64,000 nt of DNA from positions 434,001-498,000 of the forward strand of contig WBOU01000002.1 of NCBI GenBank assembly GCA_009268125.1, given 5' to 3'. This document shows, one piece after another, positions 7,441-18,400 of the stretch (within the stretch, counting starts at the first letter, position 1; each line of letters starts with the position of its first letter). The notes beneath the pieces were generated by a model. That model had not been told where the DNA came from. It worked only from the letters and a program-made list of their open reading frames with translations, and made no database searches. The position numbers and the translations under genes are program-made. The DNA is from Chloroflexia bacterium SDU3-3. GTDB taxonomy: Bacteria > Chloroflexota > Chloroflexia > Chloroflexales > Roseiflexaceae.

Positions 7441-7860
7441 ATGCCGCTCAACATGCGCTTTCGCTTCAGCCCCTCCAAGGATGGCCTTGTCAAGGTTCTT
7501 GGCCCACTCGAGACCGACATCATGCAGATCGTGTGGCAGGATGAGCGCAGCACGGTCAAGAAGGTGCACCGCAAGCTCTCGCAGCAGCGCGATATCGCCT
7601 ACACCACGGTGATGACCACCATGAGCCGCCTGTCCGAGAAGGGCGTGCTTTACCGCCACCGCGAGGGCCTGGCCTATGTCTACACCCCCGCGATCTCCGA
7701 GGATGACTTTGTCACCATGGTGGTGCAGCAGGTGCTCGATGGCCTGATGGAGGACTACAGCGAGACCGCGATCGACTACATGATCGACTACCTGGCCCGC
7801 AGCAACCCCAACGAGCTGCGCCGGCTCCAGCGCCTGCTTCAGACCCGCGTCGCCGCCTGA
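7441..7860 (+). CDS. BlaI/MecI/CopY-family transcriptional repressor
   Basis: This 139-residue protein has the BlaI winged helix at about residues 18-90 (LGPLETDIMQIVWQDERSTVKKVHRKLSQQ, then TTVMTTMSRLSEKGVLYRHREGLAYVYTP). A C-terminal helical dimerisation part (DDFVTMVVQQVLDGLMEDYSETAIDYMIDYL) follows. In relatives, dimers repress a promoter until cleaved by a BlaR-type membrane protease or released by a ligand. No BlaR or beta-lactamase gene is adjacent, so the target is unknown. It could be self-regulation or an orphan regulon. The ATG follows GAAAGGAG. A large hairpin separates it from the convergent rimO. Confidence 0.9.
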   Translation: MPLNMRFRFSPSKDGLVKVLGPLETDIMQIVWQDERSTVKKVHRKLSQQRDIAYTTVMTTMSRLSEKGVLYRHREGLAYVYTPAISEDDFVTMVVQQVLDGLMEDYSETAIDYMIDYLARSNPNELRRLQRLLQTRVAA

Positions 7861-7907
7861 ATGGCGAGCGAAGCTGAGGCGAAGCCTGCAGCCGATCGCG
7901 ATGCGTA

Positions 7908-7962
7908 GCGATGCCCCTGCAGCACTCGATGGCCCGACCACCGAGCGCTGCAGGGGCATTGC
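7908..7962. terminator. bidirectional hairpin between blaI-like gene and rimO
   Basis: GCGATGCCCCTGCAGCACTC (7908-7927) pairs with the inverted GAGCGCTGCAGGGGCATTGC (7943-7962) with a few mismatches. It lies exactly between two convergent stop codons and overlaps the rimO stop. No long T-run is present. Confidence 0.65.
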
Positions 7963-9398
7963 TATGCCAGCTTCAGGGTCGGCTCGTCCACATGCACGAT
8001 CTCGCCCCACAGGTCGTACTCGGTGGGCTTGGTGACGCGCACCGTCACAAAGCTGCCCACGGGGGCGCTGCCCCACGCGAACACCTGGCCATCTACCTCG
8101 GGCGCATCGCGGAACGAGCGCCCCACCACCACCGGCTCGCCCTTGTCGGTGCTGCCAGCGCCCTCCACCAGCATGGCGATCTCGCGGCCCGCCCAGCGCG
8201 CGTTGCGCTGGATGGAGACGCCCTGCTGCAGCTGCATCACCTGGTGCCAGCGCCGCTCGATGGTGTTCGGGCGCACATGGTCGGGCAGGGTGGCGGCGTG
8301 GGTGCCTGGCTCATCCGAGAAGCGGAACACGCCCACGCGGTCGAGCTGGGTCTCCTCCAAGAAGTCGAGCAGCGACTGCAGCTCCTCGCGCGTCTCGCCG
8401 GGGAAGCCGACGATGAAGGTCGAGCGGATGGCGAAGTCGGGCATGGCGGCGCGCAGGTCGCGGATGATGCCCCTGGTGCGGTCGGTGTCCGGCGGGCGGC
8501 GCATGCGGCGCAGCATGTCGGGGTGGGCGTGCTGCAGCGGCATGTCCAGGTACTTGCAGATCTGCGGGCGCGCGGCCATGGTCTCGATCAGGCGCTCGGT
8601 GATGCCGTGCGGGTAGGCGTACATCAGGCGGATCCAGGTGCTCTCGGGCACCACCTGGCACAGCTCATCCAGCAGGGTGGCCAGGCCATCCTTCAGCTTC
8701 AGGTCGCGGCCATAGTCGGTCAGGTGCTGGGCCACCAGCACGATCTCGCGCACGCCCTGGGCCACCAGCTCCTGGGCCTCGCCCAGGATGGCCCCCATGG
8801 ATTTGGAGCGCATGTCGCCCTTGAACGAGGGGATGGTGCAGAACGCGCAGCGCAGGTTGCAGCCGTCGGAGATCTTCAGGTAGGCCGAGGGGCCGCCCAC
8901 GTGCCGCCGGATGGGCGTGGTGCGCCAGTCGGCGTAGTCGCCGGGCACCAGCAGGCTTTCGGCGTGGGCCAGCGGCGGCTCGGGCGCGGGCTGGGGCGCG
9001 GGTGCGCTGGCCAGGCCCAGCGGGATGAAGTCGACCATGCCGGTGCGACCGGCGGTGGGCTTTTTGGTGCCCACCACGTCGCCGATCTTCATCCACTCGC
9101 GGGTGCCGAGCACGGCATCCACGCCGGGGATCGCGCCCACCATGTCGCCGTGGCTCTCGGCCATGCAGCCAGCGGCGATCAGCTTCTGGCCGGCGCGCTT
9201 CTCGCTGGCCATGCCGCGCAGCACCTGTACGGTCTCGTCGCGGGCGGCGGCGATGAACGAGCAGGTGTTGACGATCACGATATCGGCGTCGGCGCTGGTC
9301 TCGACTGGGGTGTGGCCCTGGGAGGATAGGATGCCGCCCATGCCCTCGCTATCGACGCTATTTTTGGGGCAGCCAAGGGTGATAATGTGAAATTTCAT
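7962..9398 (-). CDS. rimO: ribosomal protein S12 methylthiotransferase
   Basis: RimO is a radical-SAM enzyme with two Fe-S clusters that adds a methylthio group to the conserved Asp of ribosomal protein S12. The N-terminal UPF0004 domain starts ITLGCPKNSVDSEGM and holds further cluster cysteines in NTCSF and AAGCMAE. The radical-SAM motif CNLRCAFC (Cx3Cx2C) follows SDGCNLR at about residue 178. The C-terminal TRAM domain ends FVTVRVTKPTEYDLWGEIV. At 478 residues it is longer than usual because of a Pro/Ala-rich insertion (APAPQPAPEPPLAHAES) between the first two domains. The start codon overlaps the stop of yajQ by four bases, so the two are translationally coupled. Confidence 0.95.
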   Translation of the reverse strand: MKFHIITLGCPKNSVDSEGMGGILSSQGHTPVETSADADIVIVNTCSFIAAARDETVQVLRGMASEKRAGQKLIAAGCMAESHGDMVGAIPGVDAVLGTREWMKIGDVVGTKKPTAGRTGMVDFIPLGLASAPAPQPAPEPPLAHAESLLVPGDYADWRTTPIRRHVGGPSAYLKISDGCNLRCAFCTIPSFKGDMRSKSMGAILGEAQELVAQGVREIVLVAQHLTDYGRDLKLKDGLATLLDELCQVVPESTWIRLMYAYPHGITERLIETMAARPQICKYLDMPLQHAHPDMLRRMRRPPDTDRTRGIIRDLRAAMPDFAIRSTFIVGFPGETREELQSLLDFLEETQLDRVGVFRFSDEPGTHAATLPDHVRPNTIERRWHQVMQLQQGVSIQRNARWAGREIAMLVEGAGSTDKGEPVVVGRSFRDAPEVDGQVFAWGSAPVGSFVTVRVTKPTEYDLWGEIVHVDEPTLKLA

Positions 9399-9892
9399 CG
9401 GTAGTTGTTGAATTGCAGCGGCACGGCGAACTCATCTTGCCGTTCGCGCAGCAGGTGAATAACAGATTGAAGCTCATCCTTGCTCTTGCTGGCCACGCGC
9501 AGCGAGTCGCCCTGGATGCGCGCCTGGACCTTGGGCGCGTGCTCGCGGATGAGCTTCTGGAGCTTCTTGGCCAGATCGTCGGGGATGCCCTGCTGGAGCT
9601 TGGCCACCTGGCGGGCGCGCGGCCCGCTGACCTCTTCCACCACGCCGAAGTCGAAGATCTTCACCGAGAGGTTGCGGCGTATGGCCTTGGTGAGCAGGAT
9701 ATCGCGCACCGCCGTCAGATGCATGTCCGACTCGGTGGTGATGGTCAGCGAGGTGTCATCTAGGTCGATGGTGGTCTTGCTATCTTTGAGGTCGTAGCGG
9801 GTGGAGATCTCGCGCCGGGCCTGGTCAACGGCGTTGATCAGCTCCTGGCGGTCGAACTCGGACACGACATCGAAGCTACTTTCTGCAGGCAT
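9395..9892 (-). CDS. yajQ: YajQ-family nucleotide-binding protein
   Basis: This 165-residue protein matches YajQ across its length: FDVVSEFDRQELINAVDQARREISTRYDLKDSKTTI, then the second ferredoxin-like repeat (KIFDFGVVEEVSGPRARQV and IQGDSLRVASKSKDELQSVIHLLR). It ends in the typical PLQFNNYR. In other bacteria members bind cyclic di-GMP or nucleic acid and influence transcription factors; the ligand here is not established. It overlaps rimO by four bases (ATGA) and is transcribed first. Confidence 0.95.
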   Translation of the reverse strand: MPAESSFDVVSEFDRQELINAVDQARREISTRYDLKDSKTTIDLDDTSLTITTESDMHLTAVRDILLTKAIRRNLSVKIFDFGVVEEVSGPRARQVAKLQQGIPDDLAKKLQKLIREHAPKVQARIQGDSLRVASKSKDELQSVIHLLRERQDEFAVPLQFNNYR

Positions 9893-9943
9893 AGTTCCTC
9901 ATTTCTCTTTTGTATTATGCCATATCTGCGGCGAAAATAGTGC

Positions 9944-9970
9944 GAGGATGGCCGAAGCTCGGCCATCCTC
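9944..9970. terminator. hairpin terminator downstream of the RodZ-like gene
   Basis: GAGGATGGCCGA pairs perfectly with TCGGCCATCCTC around the loop AGC. Read on the minus strand it lies 30 bp after the RodZ-like stop and is followed by a T-poor tail (CGCACTATTTTCGC). Confidence 0.7.
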
Positions 9971-10001
9971 AGTGGTATACGCCTCTGTCGGTGCGGTCGG
10001 T

Positions 10002-10835
10002 CTACTGTGGCGGCCACGCGAAGTCGAACACCTGGCCCTCGCTGCCCAGCGGCCCCTGCTCGACGCCGTTGATGGTGACGTAGACCACCCCGGCGTTGCC
10101 GGCCCGCACCCGCACGCTGTTCTGCGCGCTGAAGTCGCGGATGGTGCTGGCGCTCAGCGCGCCCTCGTAGATCACCTTGCGGTCGGTGGTGATCCGGATC
10201 CACGAGCCCTTGTGGTCGCCGGGGGCGATCCGCACCGACCCGACGATCGGGGCGCTCTGCGCCTGCGCGGTGGGCGTGGGGGTGCTGATCGCGCCGCCCG
10301 CCACCTGCTGGTCGGGCGGGGTGGCTGCGGGCGTGGTGGGCTGGCTGGCCACGGCGGGCTGATCCGACGCTGCGGTGGTGGGCACGCTGCCCCAGGTGGG
10401 CAGCGGCTCGGGCGTGGGGGCCACGGTGGGCACGTCGCCGGTGGCCAGCTGCGACCCGCCGCCGGTGCTGGTCAGGTTCATCACCAGGTAGAGAATGCAT
10501 ACGAAGGCGATCACCACGAAGAACACGCCGAAGAAGCTGGGCACAAACAGGCCGCGGATCTTGGGCGTGGATGTGGTGGCGACAACCTTGATCGGGTCGG
10601 TGCTGCCCCGATCGACACGATAGAGCTCGATGAGTTCCTCGGCGCCCATGCCGAGATACCCGGCATAGTTGCGGATAAAGCCCCGCGCGTAGACATCGCC
10701 AGGGAGGTGCTGGTAGTCGCCGTCCTCCAGCGCCACGATGTAGCGCGGTAGGATGCGCGTTTCGGCAGATGCCTGCGCCACGGAGATGCCTTGCGCCTCG
10801 CGTGCAGCACGCAGCCGCTCGCCGAGTTGACTCAT
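10002..10835 (-). CDS. RodZ-like membrane protein with N-terminal HTH
   Basis: RodZ proteins tie the MreB cytoskeleton to the cell-wall machinery. This 277-residue homologue has a Cro/XRE-type helix-turn-helix at residues 3-70 (LGERLRAAREAQGISVAQASAETRI, then YARGFIRNYAGYLGM). A membrane segment follows at about 100-122 (FVPSFFGVFFVVIAFVCILYLVM), then a Pro/Thr/Ala-rich extracytoplasmic linker and a C-terminal DUF4115-like beta domain (SWIRITTDRKVIYEGALSAS, ending VFDFAWPPQ). No mreB is in the window. An extended -10 (TGGTATAAT) lies about 60 bp upstream. The HTH in this family usually binds protein rather than DNA. Confidence 0.85.
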   Translation of the reverse strand: MSQLGERLRAAREAQGISVAQASAETRILPRYIVALEDGDYQHLPGDVYARGFIRNYAGYLGMGAEELIELYRVDRGSTDPIKVVATTSTPKIRGLFVPSFFGVFFVVIAFVCILYLVMNLTSTGGGSQLATGDVPTVAPTPEPLPTWGSVPTTAASDQPAVASQPTTPAATPPDQQVAGGAISTPTPTAQAQSAPIVGSVRIAPGDHKGSWIRITTDRKVIYEGALSASTIRDFSAQNSVRVRAGNAGVVYVTINGVEQGPLGSEGQVFDFAWPPQ

Positions 10836-10895
10836 GGTGCTACTCTCTCGCTAAGAAGTTCATCGTATACGTTCGTATGCCGTGAGATTTGTGCC

Positions 10896-10904
10896 ATTAT
10901 ACCA
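10896..10904 (-). promoter_or_regulatory. extended -10 of the RodZ-like gene
   Basis: The minus strand reads TGGTATAAT, a consensus -10 with TGn extension. No good -35 is seen at 17 bp, as expected for extended -10 promoters. Confidence 0.6.
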
Positions 10905-11122
10905 TACCTAGTTTTATGCAAATCCATTTTGCAGCTTGTACATGCGTTCTTCTCTTGCAGTTATTTTCGAGAAAGAAGTATGTGTTCTATAGCTTTTGGA
11001 TGTTTTGCATGATTGTCTGAGCAGAATCCTACCATATGGCGTAGAAATAGATCAAATGTTCGCATCTTGCTCGTTGCGCCAATTGAACGCGCTAACAGCA
11101 GGAATGACGACAGGGAGAGCGG

Positions 11123-11629
11123 CTAGAGTTTTGGGAAGAACACCTCGGCGGCCATGCGCAGCGACTCGGGCAGCAGCGCGAGCACAAACTGTGATAGATG
11201 AATCACATTTGGCGCATACTGCGAGTCGCGCAGCAGGCTGCTCACCTGCTCGCTGGGGATGGCGCTGAGAATGGCTAGGATCACCGTGGCCACGATCGCG
11301 CCTTGGGCCACGCCCAGCAGCCCGCCGATCAGGTGGTCGGCCCAGCCCAAGAACAGCACTTCGGCCACCTGGTGCAGCACCGAGGCGATCAGGCTGCTGG
11401 CGGTGGTGACGGCCACAAACACCGCCGCGAAGCCTAGGATGTCGGCCACGCGCCCGGTGGGGCCGAAGCCCTCGATCCAGTCGGCCACGCCGCCGCCGTA
11501 GCGGCTGGCCAGCACGATACCGACAAGCACGCCCACCACCGACAGCACCTGCCGGATGATCCCCCAGTAGAGGCCCAGGAGGCCCGATATGCCCACCAGG
11601 GCGATGATCAGCATGTCGATGATATTCAT
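11123..11629 (-). CDS. cvpA: CvpA-family membrane protein
   Basis: The ATG at 11629 (MNIIDMLII) follows GGGAG and gives 168 residues. The protein has four hydrophobic helices in the CvpA pattern: IIDMLIIALVGISGLLGLYWGIIRQ, a second at VVGVLVGIVLASRY, a third at ILGFAAVFVAVTTASSLIA and a fourth at LLGVAQGAIVATVILAIL. The conserved G-x-x-x-G loop WADHLIGGLLGVAQG is present. CvpA homologues affect envelope robustness and colicin V production; the molecular role is unsettled. It lies downstream of dnaK on the same strand, separated by a strong terminator. Confidence 0.85.
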   Translation of the reverse strand: MNIIDMLIIALVGISGLLGLYWGIIRQVLSVVGVLVGIVLASRYGGGVADWIEGFGPTGRVADILGFAAVFVAVTTASSLIASVLHQVAEVLFLGWADHLIGGLLGVAQGAIVATVILAILSAIPSEQVSSLLRDSQYAPNVIHLSQFVLALLPESLRMAAEVFFPKL

Positions 11630-11747
11630 GTCCGCGCGCTCCCGCCTTGTGCCCGCATGGTTGTTCGATAGATGCCCCAATGCCTTTTAGACGAATGCCC
11701 GGCCTATTTCGTTGCATCCGCAAAAGGTATGGGCCAGATAGCAAAAA

Positions 11748-11775
11748 CGGGGCCTGGGAAGGTTCCCAGGCCCCG
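11748..11775. terminator. terminator downstream of dnaK
   Basis: CGGGGCCTGGGAA pairs with TTCCCAGGCCCCG (13 bp, loop GG). On the minus strand it follows the dnaK stop by about 25 bp and is followed by TTTTTGC, a classic intrinsic terminator. Confidence 0.85.
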
Positions 11776-11799
11776 CGCTGCTCGCTCTGTCGGGTGGCG

Positions 11800-13674
<1,875 letters not shown>

Positions 13675-13868
13675 GAGTGTTTCCTCCTCAGTGAATTGCG
13701 GCTGCGGGAATTGGCCTCCCGCAAACTCGCGCTGTCCATAGTGTATCCATAATCTGGCGGCATACTATAAGAGGGGTGTTAGATTTCTGTAGGAATTGCG
13801 CAGGGCGTGGCAATGGCCCCGGCGGAAGCGCGGGGGCCATGTGCTGCTCGTTGGGGGTGGCTATTTTG

Positions 13869-14498
13869 CTAGGGCTGAATATCGATAAAGAGCGATGAGA
13901 TATCAACCGGTGGATCGTATTTTTTCTCCCAGGCCGCACCAGTGGTGCTGGGATCTTCCACAAGCTGGTTGAGCGACTCGCGGGTCTTGATCGCGATGCG
14001 CTGGACGCCCTGCCACCTATCGATCTCATCGGCGCGGATGATGACCGCGAAGATCGGCGGGTTCGAGCGCGAGGGCCGCGTGACTTTTAGCGACTCCAGC
14101 CAGTTGATGTTGGTTGCGCCCGCAGGCTCGAAATCGACGGTGCTGAGCTCGCCGGTGATGGTCTCGTCGATCGTGCCGAGGATGATGTAGTCGCTGCCCT
14201 CTAAATGGAAGAGCACCGTCTCTCCGGGCATGTCGGGGAAGTGCTGCTGGAAGGTGCCGATCGGCAGGTCTTCGCCGCCGCTGCGCTCCAGCTTGGCCTC
14301 GAAGCTGCCATCGGGGTTGTGCCACAGCCTGATGTTGGCATTTTCGCCGCTGGGCAGGCGGTGCTGGAAGGTGCCGAGCCGCTGGGGCGTGGTTGGCGGC
14401 GTGGCCGCGCTGCTGCCCGCGCAGGCTACCGTCAGAATGAAAAGCGCCACCGCAAAGGCCGCAGCAGGGCCACGATGCCATAATAGATGTTGCCGCAT
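13869..14498 (-). CDS. predicted lipoprotein, paralogue of the upstream gene
   Basis: Choosing the ATG at 14498 (after AAAGGGGAT) gives 209 residues with a lipoprotein signal peptide ending FILTVAC-AGSS, so Cys is probably lipidated. The mature part repeats the plan of the neighbour at 14599-15237: a strand pair RLGTFQHRLPSGENANIRLWHNPDGSFEAKLE, then PIGTFQQHFPDMPGETVLFHLEGSDYIILGTID, VDFEPAGATN, FAVIIRADEIDRWQGVQRIAIKTRESL, and a closing WEKKYDPPVDISSLFIDI. I do not recognise the domain. The two genes are same-strand tandem paralogues, clearly diverged. Function is unknown; an outer-face lipoprotein is inferred from the lipobox. Confidence 0.65.
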   Translation of the reverse strand: MRQHLLWHRGPAAAFAVALFILTVACAGSSAATPPTTPQRLGTFQHRLPSGENANIRLWHNPDGSFEAKLERSGGEDLPIGTFQQHFPDMPGETVLFHLEGSDYIILGTIDETITGELSTVDFEPAGATNINWLESLKVTRPSRSNPPIFAVIIRADEIDRWQGVQRIAIKTRESLNQLVEDPSTTGAAWEKKYDPPVDISSLFIDIQP

Positions 14499-14598
14499 AG
14501 ATCCCCTTTGTGCCGAGTATTGTCCGCTGCCGTTATGAACGAACGGCAGCGTGCAGATTCTGGCTATCGGCAAGCACCAGCGGGGAAGGCCCGCCGCG

Positions 14599-15237
14599 CT
14601 ACTTCACCTCGATGATCAGCGGGGCCAGCTCCACCGCTGGGTCGTACCGCTGCTCCCAGGCGTTGCCAGCGCCGCTGGGGGCGGCTGCGCCCTGCTTGAT
14701 CGACATGCGGGTTTTGATCGCGATGCGCCGGATGGACTGCCAGTTTGCTAGCTCGTTGGGTTCGATAGAAATGCTAAACAACCGTGGCACCGCATGATAC
14801 CCCTGTTGGCTCTTGAGCGAATCCTTGTCGGCGGGGTCGGCACCGGCTGGCTCAAATTCGATGATGTGAAATGGGGCTGGGAATGAGCGGTCGATCACGC
14901 CGATGATCTTATAGGAGTCATTCGCGACGGTATGGACAAGGATCGTTTTTGCTGGCATGTTGGGAAACTGATGCTCAAGCGTGCCGATGTGTCGGTTATT
15001 GTCGCTCGACAGTTCGGCTTTCACCTCGCCGTTTGGGTACTCCCACAGGCTGATCCTGATGTCTTGATTATTGGGTTGGAAGTGCGTGATCATCCCCATC
15101 GAGGTGCGCAGCGGGGTGGGCGTGAGCGCAGGTGGCATCACGGTGATGCCGGGCACACCCGCGCACCCTGCCGTGGTGGTGAGGAATGCCGAAACGCCGA
15201 GCAGGGCCGCGAATGTGCGCCGTGAGATCTGCCGCAT
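14599..15237 (-). CDS. predicted lipoprotein, tandem paralogue
   Basis: The ATG at 15237 follows GGGAGAAC and gives 212 residues. The N-terminus MRQISRRTFAALLGVSAFLTTTAGC carries twin arginines followed by a hydrophobic core and a lipobox TTAGC, so export could be by Tat or Sec with lipidation at Cys25. The mature part parallels the downstream paralogue: LWEYPNGEVKAELSSDNNRHIGTLEHQFPNMPAKTILVH, IEFEPAGADP, SISIEPNELANWQSIRRIAIKTRMS and WEQRYDPAVELAPLIIEV. The shared motifs FEPAGA, RIAIKTR and W-E-x-x-YDP define a small family I cannot name. Confidence 0.65.
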   Translation of the reverse strand: MRQISRRTFAALLGVSAFLTTTAGCAGVPGITVMPPALTPTPLRTSMGMITHFQPNNQDIRISLWEYPNGEVKAELSSDNNRHIGTLEHQFPNMPAKTILVHTVANDSYKIIGVIDRSFPAPFHIIEFEPAGADPADKDSLKSQQGYHAVPRLFSISIEPNELANWQSIRRIAIKTRMSIKQGAAAPSGAGNAWEQRYDPAVELAPLIIEVK

Positions 15238-15417
15238 AGGTTCTCCCGAATAGCGATAGTACTTGTAGAGAAGAACGTCGGCGCAGCGCTGCTTTCTGCT
15301 TCGATACCCTGCTTTCGGTACTACATTCCTATAAGTACCATTGGAATGCATATGATAGAATGTGGCTAGCACTGGTCGCAAAGGTTACTCATTGGTTAAA
15401 ATGTGAGGAGCGCCACT

Positions 15418-18400
15418 ATGGCCCGCAATCGTTTGGCGAATTGGGGCATCTTGCTCTCCTGTGTTGGCATGATTGCCTCGGCAGTTCCAACCCAGGTTGC
15501 GCAGGCTGCAAGTGCCATCTACTATGTAGATAATGCCCTCGACAGCGATCTTTCTGATAATCCAAGCGCATGCAACGATAGCGATGCAGCAAATAAGAAC
15601 TGTACGCTGCGTCAGGCCTTGGAGAGAGCCCAGAACGATGGTGCTGACAGTACCATTGAGTTTATTATTCCACCCGATACCACTGATCCTGATTTTGGCT
15701 ACAGCAGCGCAAGCGGCGGCTTCTGGACGATCAGCCCACAAGGTGCGCCGCTGCCTGATATCAATACGCCTAATACAACGATTACTGGCAAGAATAACAT
15801 TATTGCCCAGCCTGGAATTGTGATTGATGGTACAGACGTATCGAGTACCAGCGCGATTGGGCTCAATATCACATCTTCTGGGAATACTATCGATAAGCTA
15901 GTCATCATTAACTTTACCAGTAGTGATAGCACAAAGGGTGTTGGTATCTTGATTAGTGGGGCGGGGGCTACTAATAACACGGTCAAAGGGTCATATATTG
16001 GCAGCAAACCCCTCTCATCGACTGCATACCCCAACTCTGCGGCAGGTATCCGTATTTCGAGCGCAAATAGCAACTTTATTGGCGCGACGGGCAATGATGG
16101 GCGAAATTATATTAGCGGCAATGGTAGCAATGGCATATCGCTGGTGAATTCAAACCAGAATACACTGATTAATAACTATATTGGTGTATCGCTTGGCGCA
16201 TCGGCTTCGCTTGAGCCGGTGAAGAACAATGGATTCGGCATCCAGCTTGAGAATAGCGCGCAGAACGCTATTGGTAATCTTACCAGCGGCGGCATCAACG
16301 TGATCTCCGCAAACGGGCTTTCCGGCATCCAGCTCACAGGCACGCAGACCTACAGCAATACCCTTTCTGGGAACTACATCGGCACCAATGAGAATGGCGT
16401 GCCTGCCACTGGCCTAGGCAACCTTGGCGATGGCATTCGCCTTACGGCTGGCGCACGCCAGAACACGATTAGGGGCACCGCTTCAGCTCGCACGGTAATA
16501 GCCTCAAACCAGGGCTATGGCGTTCTGCTGACCGATAATGGCACCACTGGCAACAAGATCATCGGCTCCTACATCGGTATCTCGCTCAGCGGCTCGGCCA
16601 GCGCGCCGAATGCTCAGGGCGGCATCCGCGTGCAAGATAATGCCAGCAACACCGTGATCGGCACCGCCACCACGGGCGAGGGCAATGTCATCAGCGGCAA
16701 CACTAAGTATGGCATCTCGATCTCGCGCACGGTCTCGACCTATAAGAACACCGATGGAACAACCGTCCAGGGCAATAAGATCGGGCTGAATGCCGCCGAG
16801 AGCGCGGCGCTGGCCAACACGCTTGGCGGTATCTATGTTGATGCGGGCGTGAAAAATACCCTGATCGGTGGCTCTACCACTGGCCAGGGCAATGTCATCG
16901 CAGGCAACGGTGGCGCAGGCGTGCTGCTCAGCGGCTCGCAGGTGCTGACCGCCACCCTCCAGGGCAACATCATTGGCCTGGGCAAGGCAACCAGCGGCGC
17001 GAACCAGGGCAAGTATGCGGTGAAGATCGCCAACAGCGGCGATGGCGTGCAGATCAATAATGCGGTGGGCACGGTGGTGGGCGGCAGCACGGCAGCGGCG
17101 GGCAATACCATCGCGGGCAACGGCAAAAATGGCATCCGCATCAGCGGTACGGGCACCACCACCACCACGCTGCGCTACAACACTTTGGGCACCACCAAGC
17201 CGAGCACGGACTACCTTTCGGGCCTGGGCAACACTGAAAATGGCGTGCTGATCGATGCCTCGTCTGGCCCAGTCGAGATCCGCAATAGCGCCATCTACTC
17301 TAACACCCTGAGCGGCGTGCGCGTGACGGGCACGCCACAGCGTGTGTTCATCCAGGACAACAGCTTTACCGGCAATGGCCAGGGCAAGACGGGCGACGAT
17401 GCAAAGGCGATCGCGCTAGAGAGCACGACTGTAGGCGGCAGCGAGGTCGCGACCAAGCCCAACCACGATATCGACCCGCCCTACAACATGGCGCTCAACG
17501 AGAAGCGGCTGGTGACGGGCCGCGTGCGAATCGACAAGCTCAGCCCCTCGGCGTGTATCACCTGCACGCTCCAATTCTTCGCCGCCAACCCTAGCACGCT
17601 CGATGGCGAGGGCCGCGATGCGATCGCCACGGTTGGCCCGGTAGCGATTGATACCAGCGGCTACTTCACCACCACGCTGGCCACCCTGCCCGCGCAGCTA
17701 GCCGTGACCGCCACCGACTACCGAGGCAACACCTCGGAGTTCAGCGTTCTGACCGTGAGTCCGGCGGTTGATATCGAGGTGATCGGGGCCAGCAGCCTGC
17801 TGGCCGGGCCTTCCGAGCCAGTCACCTACACGCTGCGGGTGACGAATGTGGGCACGCTCGACCTGACCGACCTGCAGCTAGTGGCCAAGTCGGACAAGGG
17901 CTGGGAGCCAGTGCTGAACCCCGAGGCGCTCTCGCTGAAGGGCACCGGCCAGAACGGCGGCGTGGGCGAGTCGAAGCCGGTGACGCTGACGATGACCCTG
18001 CCGGAGGGCACCGACCCGCGCGTGCGCATCCCCACCACCGACACGACCTATATCACCGTGACCTCGGCGCTCATCCCCGATGCCACCGACAGCACCAGCG
18101 TCTCGACCGAGGTGACGAGCAAGTTCGTGCTGAAGGTGACACCGCGCTCGACGACGGGCAGCGGGGTGACGCTGAACCCGCCGCCAGCCAAGCCGACCAC
18201 GGTGCCCTATAACATCACGCTGCTGAACACCGGCAACCTGACGGGCACCGTGACGATTGTGGCGACGACATCCACCATCGACGGGAACTTCGCCGAGTGG
18301 GAGACGACGCTCACCACCGACACCGTCACGCTGACGCCGGGCATCGCCAAGACGCCTGCGGTGAATGTGTCCATCCCCTACGAGGCGGCGGCGGGCACCC

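Noticed and set aside
13675-13868. CIRCE or heat-shock sigma promoter for dnaK
   Set aside because: No TTAGCACTC-N9-GAGTGCTAA and no clear CTTGAA/CCCCAT pair was found. Only a short GCGGGA/TCCCGC inverted pair near the ribosome binding site is visible.
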